The notes beneath the pieces are model-generated. The model was not told the origin of the DNA. It worked only from the letters and a program-made list of their open reading frames with translations, and did no database searches. A stretch of DNA of 64,000 nt from Clostridia bacterium. Its GTDB lineage: Bacteria > Bacillota > Clostridia > Saccharofermentanales > Saccharofermentanaceae. Shown piece after piece: positions 19,104 through 26,012 of this stretch. The DNA lies in assembly GCA_024403735.1 (NCBI GenBank), contig JAKSRG010000003.1, forward strand, positions 112,930 through 176,929. Direction: 5' to 3'. Made by a program: the position numbers and the translations under genes. Each line of letters begins with the position of its first letter. The first letter of the stretch is position 1.

Positions 19104-19242
19104 TTCTTCACGTTTTCTTGGGGAATGCCGATTTTAGTACTGGTGCCTGCTTTACTCTTCTCAGTACAAATATTTGATAGTATCTGCGGAAAGTTTGTAC
19201 TGACAATACTTAACGTCCAATTCCTCAAATTCCCGTGAAGAA
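19104..19242. repeat. Nested inverted-repeat structure in the trmN6 upstream region
   Basis: Outer arms TTCTTCACG (19104-19112) and CGTGAAGAA (19234-19242), then GGGGAAT/ATTCCTC (19120-19126, 19220-19226, one wobble pair), and inside them a perfect 10-bp inverted repeat TCAGTACAAA/TTTGTACTGA (19161-19170, 19194-19203; 23-nt loop) that competes with GTACTG/CAGTAC (19137-19142, 19162-19167). It lies between the ferredoxin terminator and trmN6, so it may be the trmN6 leader, a structured RNA or a small palindromic element. Confidence 0.6.
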
Positions 19243-19246
19243 GCAA

Positions 19247-19277
19247 TAAAAAAGGCTGTGGCATAAATACCACAGCC
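19247..19277 (-). terminator. Rho-independent terminator after ferredoxin gene
   Basis: Stem GGCTGTGG/CCACAGCC with an 8-nt loop, followed on the minus strand by TTTTTTATT. Confidence 0.9.
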
Positions 19278-19298
19278 TAAATAAAATGCGCTAATAAA

Positions 19299-19469
19299 TT
19301 AGTCTGCTTCGATAGCACCTGCTGGGCAATTATCTGAACATGCACCACATGAAATGCATGCATCTGCATCGATAACATACTGTGTATCGCCCTCTGAAAT
19401 AGCCTTTACTGGGCAATCCTCTGCACAAGCACCACACTGGAGACAAGCGTCTGTAATTGTATATGCCAT
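19299..19469 (-). CDS. 2[4Fe-4S] ferredoxin, clostridial type
   Basis: Small cytoplasmic electron carrier of 56 residues. Two cluster-binding motifs are plain: CLQCGACAEDCP (residues 9-20) and CISCGACSDNCP (residues 38-49), each followed by the usual VKAI/AGAI. The fold and length match clostridial ferredoxins that serve pyruvate and indolepyruvate oxidoreductases and hydrogenases. The ribosome binding site CGGAGGT lies 8 nt before the ATG. It sits between ricT and trmN6, a place where Bacillus has other genes, with its own terminator. The IorAB pair at 39.4-41.8 kb is a plausible redox partner, by inference only. Confidence 0.95.
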   Translation of the reverse strand: MAYTITDACLQCGACAEDCPVKAISEGDTQYVIDADACISCGACSDNCPAGAIEAD

Positions 19470-19544
19470 AATCATTTACCTCCGTATTTTTAATATACTG
19501 ATTACATTATACATTAAAATGTCAAGAATAACATCAATATCGGC

Positions 19545-20486
19545 TTATTCTCTCATTGGACAGTTTCCGCACTCCATAGAACATGAGTCGCAAGAATCTG
19601 ACTTATTACCACAGTGACCAGCCTTTGGACAACCACCAGCAACTGGTGCGTCGTGGTGTTTTTCACCGTGGAAATCTGAGTTAAGTGGTTCGAGCTGAGC
19701 CCATTCGAATTCCTGAACTTCTGCACCTTCTTCATTCTCGAACTTAACAGATACCTTCTCAGCGAGGAGATTAACATCTGTAACTACGCCTGAACCATTA
19801 GGTGTACGAACTTTCTTACCTGCCTTAGGAAGTCTTCTGTGAGCATCCTCGTATGCTTCCTTCTCGAACTGAAGACAGCACATGAGACGGCCACATGCAC
19901 CGTTTAATTTAGTAGGGTTAAGAGACAAACCCTGGTCTCTAGCCATACGAAGTGATACAGGTGCGAAGTGATTAAGGAATGTGCAACAGCAAAGTTCCTT
20001 ACCGCAGATACCGATACCACCAACGTGCTTTGCCTGGTCACGCGAACCAATCTGACGAAGCTCAATTCGAGCCTTGAATGCTGCAGCGAGGTCCTTAACG
20101 AGCTCACGGAAATCTACTCTGTTATCTGATGTGAAGTAGAAGAGGATTTTCTTGCCATCGAATGCGAATACTGCATCTACAAGGTTCATATTGAGCTGGT
20201 GCTTCTCAATCAAAGACTGGCACTTCTCGTATGCTTCCTTCTCCTTTTCCTTCTTGAGCTGATATCTCTCGAGCTCCTTCTCATTAGCTAATCTAGTGAT
20301 AGGAAGAATCTCTTCACTATACTGACTTACATCTACATCAAATGGTTCCTCAACAACGTGGGCCAAATCTGGACCAGCAGAAGTCTCAACCATTACTGCG
20401 TCACCGATATTAAGATTCATGCCTTCGCAGGAGAATCTGTAGCTTTTACCAGCATCGTGAAAACGCACGTTTACTATCTTAGTCAT
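19545..20486 (-). CDS. ricT: RicT/YaaT (PSP1 domain) protein with Cys-rich C-terminus
   Basis: Member of the PSP1/YaaT family; in Bacillus RicT works with RicA and RicF as an Fe-S complex that supports RNase Y-dependent mRNA maturation and sporulation phosphorelay activity. Seen: the PSP1 core with several conserved Cys (GICGKELCCCTFL near residue 168 and GRLMCCLQFEKEAYEDA near 202) and an extra C-terminal Cys-rich tail (CDSCSMECGNCP). RicA and RicF genes are not next to it. It overlaps holB by 8 bp and is followed by a ferredoxin gene, so a redox or Fe-S link is plausible. Length 313 is somewhat longer than the Bacillus protein because of the tail. Confidence 0.9.
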   Translation of the reverse strand: MTKIVNVRFHDAGKSYRFSCEGMNLNIGDAVMVETSAGPDLAHVVEEPFDVDVSQYSEEILPITRLANEKELERYQLKKEKEKEAYEKCQSLIEKHQLNMNLVDAVFAFDGKKILFYFTSDNRVDFRELVKDLAAAFKARIELRQIGSRDQAKHVGGIGICGKELCCCTFLNHFAPVSLRMARDQGLSLNPTKLNGACGRLMCCLQFEKEAYEDAHRRLPKAGKKVRTPNGSGVVTDVNLLAEKVSVKFENEEGAEVQEFEWAQLEPLNSDFHGEKHHDAPVAGGCPKAGHCGNKSDSCDSCSMECGNCPMRE

Positions 20487-21504
20487 GTCCTAACTCCTTT
20501 TTAAGTGTCAAAAGCATCTCGCTAATGGCAAGTGTATAATTCACATTAACGTTTAGCATTCTCTCTAGTAGCGTAATGCTAGCTGAGGCCTTGGCTAAAC
20601 TATTAAGATTAATTGCTTTGCTACGATTAAGAAACATGATTAGTTTATCACGACAATCCTGATTCTTAATATGCATACTATTTCTATCCTTATATAGGAT
20701 ACAGAGGTCGCCGATAATCCAAAGCACCATCAATAGGATATCTTCCTTGTTATCAGCATTATCTTCAAAGAACTTGAGCTTACTACTAAGAAGCTCAGCA
20801 TAACCCGTCTGATCAATAGAAGTAATAATATCAACGAGCTGAGTTCTAGTCTCTTTGAATGAAGTATCACTAAGTAAATCAATTGCTCTTCCAATAATTC
20901 CAGAAGAGAAATTAGCTACGAAGTTCAAGTCATCTTCACTCAGTTTATTGTCACTAGTAAGGTTAATCTTACTAATTACACTCTTAATCTCAGAATATGA
21001 ATATGCTGAGAGCATGAATTCATTAGTTCTTGAGCATACAGTAGGAAGAAGTCTTGATGCATCTTCGCACATGAGAACAAAGATAATATTCTCAGGTGGT
21101 TCCTCCAAAGATTTAAGGAGAGCATTTTGGCCTTCTTCATTAAGTTCATCAGCATTAATGAGATATACCTTACGCTTAGAAATCTGAGGGCATATCTTAA
21201 CATCTGAGATAACCTTGTCACGGATATCATCAACTTTAATATTCTTCTTATCCTTCTCAGCCTCGACCTGGATAAAGTCTGGATGAGTATTGGCATCGAA
21301 ATAAATACAGTTGTTACATTTACCGCATCCGCCACTAGCCACAGGGCTACTACACAAAAGTGCCTTGGAGTATTCTCTAGCAAATTCATGCTTACCAATT
21401 CCCTCATTACCAGTGAAAAGCACTGCATGCGAAGGAATTCCCATATATTCGCGGCTAAGTCTGATTTTTATGTCTTTCTGTCCAACAAGACGATCAAAAC
21501 TCAT
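20479..21504 (-). CDS. holB: DNA polymerase III delta' subunit
   Basis: Clamp-loader subunit of the replicative polymerase. Seen: AAA+ P-loop region reading FTGNEGIGKHEFA (about residue 30), a zinc-binding cluster of Cys (about residues 51-66: CSSPVASGGCGKCNNC), and the NALLKSLEEPP segment (about 127) with the SRC-like sequence PTVCSRTNEF. Length 341 is normal. The start codon overlaps the tmk stop (ATGA), and its end overlaps ricT by 8 bp, so tmk-holB-ricT is a coupled operon as in other Firmicutes. Confidence 0.92.
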   Translation of the reverse strand: MSFDRLVGQKDIKIRLSREYMGIPSHAVLFTGNEGIGKHEFAREYSKALLCSSPVASGGCGKCNNCIYFDANTHPDFIQVEAEKDKKNIKVDDIRDKVISDVKICPQISKRKVYLINADELNEEGQNALLKSLEEPPENIIFVLMCEDASRLLPTVCSRTNEFMLSAYSYSEIKSVISKINLTSDNKLSEDDLNFVANFSSGIIGRAIDLLSDTSFKETRTQLVDIITSIDQTGYAELLSSKLKFFEDNADNKEDILLMVLWIIGDLCILYKDRNSMHIKNQDCRDKLIMFLNRSKAINLNSLAKASASITLLERMLNVNVNYTLAISEMLLTLKKELGHD

Positions 21505-22121
21505 AGGAGCGCCTCGTAACTGGACTTAATATCCTCGAATATCTCATCAGGTGTACGGTGACCATCAATAACCTTGATACGTGAATATCTCTTAGCTGCC
21601 TCATGGTAACCATTTGCTACCTTAGCCTGGAAGCCCATACCGAGTGCTTCCATTCTGTCATCAGCTTCACCACGAACGCCTCTTCTACGAAGAGCTTCTT
21701 CTGGTGTAACGTTAATCAAGAATGTCACGTCAGGCTCAAGACCATCTGTTGCATACATATTGAGGTCCATTACCCTATCGAGACCTAAGTCTCTAGCATA
21801 GCCCTGATAAGCTATAGTTGAATCGAAAAATCTATCGCAAAGAACTGTAGTTCCAGCCTCGAGTGAAGGCTTAATCTTCTCTTCTACAATCTGAGCTCTA
21901 GCTGCCTCGAACAAAAGGAGTTCAGCTCGGGATACCATCTTGTCATTTTTCTTGTTAAGAAGGATTTCACGGATCTTCTCACCAATAGTAGTTCCACCTG
22001 GTTCACGCACAACGATATAGTCCACACCCTTCTGCTCAAGATATTCCTTAAGCAAATTGAACTGTGTACTCTTACCAGAACCATCAATACCTTCAAATGT
22101 TATGAAAAGACCTCTATCCAA
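21501..22121 (-). CDS. tmk: Thymidylate kinase
   Basis: Phosphorylates dTMP to dTDP for DNA synthesis. Seen: P-loop FEGIDGSGKSTQ, the DR motif CDRFFDSTIAYQGYARDLG (about residues 92-110) and a LID region with RRGVRGEADDRME. Length 206 is typical. The start is a TTG codon at 22121 with AGGAG 7 nt upstream; no in-frame ATG lies close by before the P-loop. It overlaps holB by 4 bp (ATGA). Confidence 0.95.
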   Translation of the reverse strand: MDRGLFITFEGIDGSGKSTQFNLLKEYLEQKGVDYIVVREPGGTTIGEKIREILLNKKNDKMVSRAELLLFEAARAQIVEEKIKPSLEAGTTVLCDRFFDSTIAYQGYARDLGLDRVMDLNMYATDGLEPDVTFLINVTPEEALRRRGVRGEADDRMEALGMGFQAKVANGYHEAAKRYSRIKVIDGHRTPDEIFEDIKSSYEALL

Positions 22122-22168
22122 AATAAAACTCCTATAAAACTATCAACAAAAAACTGTCGATTAAAAGA

Positions 22169-22627
22169 TTAGTCAATCTTAATGTTACGAATGTCAGCAA
22201 TCTCGAGCCAGATTTCCTTCTCGAGTCTCTCGATATCCTTATGGATATCTTCGATTGTCTCCTCTGCCTTTACAACCTTTGGCTGAGGATTATTGTTCTG
22301 TCTATTCTGGTAGTTACCATTTCCACGTCTGTCATTGTTGTAATTACGCTGACGACGCTGGCCGTTACCACCGTTATTGTTAGGATTTCTGCCGCCATTC
22401 TGGTTATTACCCTGAGACTGGCCCTTCTCTCTTGGCTCTCTAGGTTCACGAACCTCTCTACCTTCAGTAGGCTGCTTGCCTTCCTTATTCACAGGTGCAG
22501 ATACACCGTTACCACCATTATTACCGCCCTGCTGACCGCCGTGACGATTTCTATTATTTCTTCTTCGATAATTATTTCTGTTATTACGCTGATTATTCGA
22601 AGCCTGATTTGGTGTGTTTTCTGCCAT
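22169..22627 (-). CDS. Asn/Gly/Arg-rich disordered protein with C-terminal helix
   Basis: Not a family I can name. The 152-residue product is almost wholly low complexity: stretches of Asn, Arg, Gly and Gln (for example RNNRNNYRRRNNRNR) with repeated REPREPRE, strongly basic, no membrane segment. The last 35 residues change character to an amphipathic, acidic/basic helix (IEDIHKDIERLEKEIWLEI). The layout is like RNA-binding, condensate-forming proteins (RGG/RG-rich tails), so an RNA or ribosome role is a guess. The ATG at 22627 has GGAGG 5 nt before it; a TTG four codons earlier overlaps that site. It lies between folK and tmk on the same strand, so co-transcription with the fol genes is likely. 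Confidence 0.75.
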   Translation of the reverse strand: MAENTPNQASNNQRNNRNNYRRRNNRNRHGGQQGGNNGGNGVSAPVNKEGKQPTEGREVREPREPREKGQSQGNNQNGGRNPNNNGGNGQRRQRNYNNDRRGNGNYQNRQNNNPQPKVVKAEETIEDIHKDIERLEKEIWLEIADIRNIKID

Positions 22628-22681
22628 GTTTTCCTCCAATAGTTAATAACTCATTAGCATATCAATTATATATTCATCTAT

Positions 22682-23140
22682 TTAAAACGTAAACTCTTTA
22701 AGTTTTACGACACTCTTATCAGTAGGTATCTCTACGTCCATGTCCTTGAGCTCAGACAATGGTATTAGGACGAATGCTCGCTCATACATACGTGGATGAG
22801 GAACTATAAGTCGCTTAGTATCGTACTTCTCGTCGCCATACAAAAGAATATCTAAATCAATCGTACGAGGACCATTCTTTATTAGTCTTACACGTCTTAA
22901 TTCCTGTTCAATACCTTGAGACAGGTCAAGAAGCTCATACGCATCCATATCAGTATCAAAACTAATACAGATGTTATAGAAGTTCTGCTGATCAGCATAT
23001 CCCACAGGCTCTGTCTCATATATGTGTGACGTCTTGAGGTCAGCTACTTTTCCACTATCCATAAGAAGCTTACAGGCCTTCCTCAAGTTATCCTCGCGGT
23101 CGCCCATATTACTTCCCAAAGACATATAACATTTAATCAT
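22682..23140 (-). CDS. folK: 6-hydroxymethyl-7,8-dihydropterin pyrophosphokinase
   Basis: HPPK: transfers pyrophosphate from ATP to hydroxymethyldihydropterin, the step before FolP in folate synthesis. Seen: N-terminal YMSLGSNMGDREDNL, and the signature GPRTIDLDILLYGD (about residues 88-101), followed by VPHPRMYERAFVLIPL. The 152-residue length is right. I use the ATG at 23140, which overlaps the folB stop by 8 bp; upstream codons in this frame lie inside folB. Last gene of the fol cluster. Confidence 0.95.
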   Translation of the reverse strand: MIKCYMSLGSNMGDREDNLRKACKLLMDSGKVADLKTSHIYETEPVGYADQQNFYNICISFDTDMDAYELLDLSQGIEQELRRVRLIKNGPRTIDLDILLYGDEKYDTKRLIVPHPRMYERAFVLIPLSELKDMDVEIPTDKSVVKLKEFTF

Positions 23141-23507
23141 TGTCATCCCTATCTCTCTCGATAACCACATCCATTGATGCGAATAATCCATCAATTGGAG
23201 CATTAGGCTTCTCGACAGTTACCACTACTTTATCTACTTTCTTGTCTATCTCGAAAACTTTATCAGCAATCTTCTGCGCTAGTCTCTCGATTAGGTTATC
23301 GCTAGCACTAGTTACGAGGTCACGAACTTCGCTATAGATAACTGAATAATCTGATGTGTCTTCGAGGTTATCAGTCTTACATCCAGGAATTGGAGTTTTG
23401 AACCCAAGGTCAATACTGATAACAAACTCCTGGCCGTTAATCTTCTCTTCTTCAAGGCAACCAACGTGACTAAAAAATCTCATTTTCTTCATCTTTATAT
23501 AGTCCAT
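23133..23507 (-). CDS. folB: Dihydroneopterin aldolase
   Basis: Cleaves dihydroneopterin to hydroxymethyldihydropterin and glycolaldehyde. The 124-residue tunnel-fold protein shows the N-terminal RFFSHVGCLEEEK region, the catalytic Glu/Tyr segment (DTSDYSVIYSEV), and SDNLIERLAQKIAD. It lies 8 bp after folP and overlaps folK by 8 bp. Confidence 0.93.
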   Translation of the reverse strand: MDYIKMKKMRFFSHVGCLEEEKINGQEFVISIDLGFKTPIPGCKTDNLEDTSDYSVIYSEVRDLVTSASDNLIERLAQKIADKVFEIDKKVDKVVVTVEKPNAPIDGLFASMDVVIERDRDDND

Positions 23508-23515
23508 AAATCACC

Positions 23516-24328
23516 TCAATAATTTAAGATACCTGTATAAACATTAAGGGCATCAACTGTCTCTTTAACGTCATGAACACGAACAACCTTAGCACCAAGA
23601 CTTACACCCGCAAGTGCAATACCAACTGAGCCTGCAATGCGCTCAGACGCTACTGTTTCGCGATTAAGTAGGGCTGCGACGATGCGTTTTCGAGATGCTC
23701 CTAATAGCATTCGATTACTTATCTCCATTGATCTAATAAGCGCGATATCTTCTTCTCTTGTAGTTCCGAAGCCAATACCTGGGTCAAGGAGAACATAATC
23801 GATATCAATGCCGTTATCCTTCATTAGGCTCAAAGATGCATCAAAGCACTTCTTCTCATAGGAAAGAGCATTAACATCTTCTGGCTTGTCTGAGAAGTTC
23901 GCCATGAGGACTGCGCCAGCACCATATTTTGCAGTAACAGCAGCAATCTTTGGATCATATCGAAAACCATGGATATCATTAACGATGTGTGCGCCAGCGA
24001 TAAGGGCCGCCTCAGCTACAGCAGACTTATATGTATCTACTGAGATAGCAACATCAAATTGCTCAGCGATTTTAGTAATGACAGGAGTAATTCTGGAGAT
24101 TTCCTCCTTGTCTGATATCTGAGTAAATCCAGGTCTTGTGGATTCGCCTCCGACATCGATAATCTTAGCTCCATCTTTGATCATCTGCTCAGCATGGAAA
24201 AGAGCACTATCAACGTTATTGAACTTACCACCATCTGAGAACGAATCTGGTGTCACGTTGAGTATTCCCATTACATAAGGCCCCTTGTCGAGATCTAAGC
24301 TTCTATCTCTAAATTTCCAAATATTCAT
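23516..24328 (-). CDS. folP: Dihydropteroate synthase
   Basis: Joins hydroxymethyldihydropterin pyrophosphate with p-aminobenzoate; the sulfonamide target. Seen: both signatures, GILNVTPDSFSDGGKF (about residue 21) and GAKIIDVGGESTRPG (about 53), then NDIHGFRYD, LLDPGIGFGTT and GASRKR. Length 270 is normal. Between folE and folB in a four-gene run. No p-aminobenzoate synthesis gene is nearby. Confidence 0.95.
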   Translation of the reverse strand: MNIWKFRDRSLDLDKGPYVMGILNVTPDSFSDGGKFNNVDSALFHAEQMIKDGAKIIDVGGESTRPGFTQISDKEEISRITPVITKIAEQFDVAISVDTYKSAVAEAALIAGAHIVNDIHGFRYDPKIAAVTAKYGAGAVLMANFSDKPEDVNALSYEKKCFDASLSLMKDNGIDIDYVLLDPGIGFGTTREEDIALIRSMEISNRMLLGASRKRIVAALLNRETVASERIAGSVGIALAGVSLGAKVVRVHDVKETVDALNVYTGILNY

Positions 24329-24347
24329 ATAATCTTCTTACCACCAA

Positions 24348-24965
24348 TTAGCTTCTTGGTCTGTTGATGAGCGCGAGGGCTTCATTACGAGTACGAAGGT
24401 CTGTACGGCAACCACCACGCATAGCTGATGTAACAGTCTTTGAACCTGGCTTACGAATACCTCTCATTGTCATGCAGAGGTGCTCAGCCTCGATTACTAC
24501 ACATACAGCAGTAGCATCAACGCACTTAATAATCTGATCAGCGATCTCAGATGTAAGTCTTTCCTGAAGCTGTGGCTTACGTGATAATGTATCAACAATT
24601 CTAGCAACCTTAGATAGACCAAGGATCTTACCATTTCTAGGAATGTACACAACGTGTGCCTTACCATGGAATGGGAGCAAGTGATGCTCACACATTGAGT
24701 AGAATGGGATGTCTCCGATAAGGATCATCTCATCATTACCTTCCTCAGTGAACACCTTGATGTCCTTATTAATGTCGCGATGAAGACCAGAGAAAACCTC
24801 CGCATACATTCTAGCTACTCGCTGAGGAGTATCTACAAGACCTTCTCTATTAGGGTCCTCGCCGATTGCCTCGAGGATCATCTTAACAGCAGCCTCGATC
24901 TTTGGAAGGTCCATATTCTGTCTGCTCTCTTCTGGTATTCTGAAATCAGAATCGTAATCGTACAT
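24348..24965 (-). CDS. folE: GTP cyclohydrolase I
   Basis: Converts GTP to dihydroneopterin triphosphate, the first step of folate synthesis. Seen: the zinc-binding [19 protein letters not shown] (about residue 95) and the second site [15 protein letters not shown] (about 160), plus [21 protein letters not shown] start at the ATG at 24965 because AGGAGA sits 9 nt upstream; a TTG three codons earlier is less likely. Length 205. It leads folE-folP-folB-folK. The gene for removing phosphate from dihydroneopterin triphosphate is not in the cluster. Confidence 0.95.
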   Translation of the reverse strand: MYDYDSDFRIPEESRQNMDLPKIEAAVKMILEAIGEDPNREGLVDTPQRVARMYAEVFSGLHRDINKDIKVFTEEGNDEMILIGDIPFYSMCEHHLLPFHGKAHVVYIPRNGKILGLSKVARIVDTLSRKPQLQERLTSEIADQIIKCVDATAVCVVIEAEHLCMTMRGIRKPGSKTVTSAMRGGCRTDLRTRNEALALINRPRS

Positions 24966-24998
24966 TTTAAACAATCTCCTAAGTTATAATTCTGCAGG

Positions 24999-25997
24999 TT
25001 AATTCTGCATCTTTCGACGGTACTCCATTGGTGTCATACCTGTCTGCTTACGGAAAGCCACATTAAATCTCTGTGGGCTACTAAATCCGATCTGTGATGC
25101 GACGCCTGATACCTTGATCTCGTTATTAGCCAAGAGTTCGCAGGCTTTTTCTATTCTCTTCTTCATGAGGAATGCCATTGGGCTGATATCTAATTCCTCA
25201 CGGAAAGCTCTAGTAAAGTATCCCTGGCTAAGGAATACATATGAAGCAGCATCAGCTACTGAGATACCTCTATCGAAGTTCTGCTCGATATACTCCTTAG
25301 CGATGAGTACGAGCTCACGAGCCTTACCATTCTTAACTCGGAGGCTCTCCTCCCACTCATTCTTGATTGCACGAGCGAGTGTAACCATAAGTTCAACTGT
25401 AAGAATCTGCATCATGAGTTCCTTGTTGAGCATCTGGTTCTTACTTTCTTCAACGATACTCTCAACTACATGAGCGATATTCTTTTTGGACTTACCGCTG
25501 ATGATAATGTACTTTGAGTGATTAGCATCTGTTTCAGTGCCGCCACTAGCAAAGTCCAAAAAGCTCTCGAGTGGTGTCTGTGACATAGCATAAGGAACTG
25601 CTACACTAGGTCCACTATGTGGCTTAGATGTATCCTTAGGCGTTGACTGTGAGATATTCATCTGTGAGATAGCCTTGCTAGCTACTTCAGCATCTCTTGA
25701 GAAACCAAAGTACAAAACGAACATATCTGCCTGACCAGACAAAACTTTAATCGCATGGTCAACGTTAGGTCTGATGATAAGAGTTGAACCCTTCTCGATT
25801 GTGAAAATCTGACCATCTACAGTGAATTCGCAGCGGCCACTTCTCAAATAAAGGAGCTCGTGTGAACTGTGTCTACTAGATTTAGTAACTGGTGTTGTCT
25901 TCTCTAGAGTATGCTCGATACCTTCAAAAACAACTGGCAACGCACCTGATGCATTAAGAATGGAATTCTCAATTGCTGGTAACAATTCATCAAACAT
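24999..25997 (-). CDS. AraC family regulator with N-terminal cupin
   Basis: DNA-binding transcription factor. Seen: an N-terminal cupin sensor (about residues 30-115: SRHSSHELLYLRSGRCEF, then LIIRPNVDHAIKVL), a linker with Ser/Thr/Pro-rich sequence, and a C-terminal pair of AraC helix-turn-helix motifs ending in IGFSSPQRFNVAFRKQTGMTPMEYRRK. The cupin suggests sugar sensing, as in many plant-polysaccharide clusters. It follows the esterase-like gene by 15 bp, so the two share a transcript; it may regulate that gene. A second AraC gene lies on the other side of the esterase-like gene. Confidence 0.9.
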   Translation of the reverse strand: MFDELLPAIENSILNASGALPVVFEGIEHTLEKTTPVTKSSRHSSHELLYLRSGRCEFTVDGQIFTIEKGSTLIIRPNVDHAIKVLSGQADMFVLYFGFSRDAEVASKAISQMNISQSTPKDTSKPHSGPSVAVPYAMSQTPLESFLDFASGGTETDANHSKYIIISGKSKKNIAHVVESIVEESKNQMLNKELMMQILTVELMVTLARAIKNEWEESLRVKNGKARELVLIAKEYIEQNFDRGISVADAASYVFLSQGYFTRAFREELDISPMAFLMKKRIEKACELLANNEIKVSGVASQIGFSSPQRFNVAFRKQTGMTPMEYRRKMQN

Positions 25998-26012
25998 ATA
26001 ACTCCTCCTTAC

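Noticed and set aside
19031..19273. An 80-codon open frame on the minus strand between the ferredoxin gene and trmN6
   Set aside because: It covers the ferredoxin terminator and the inverted repeats, has no ribosome site and reads as non-coding.
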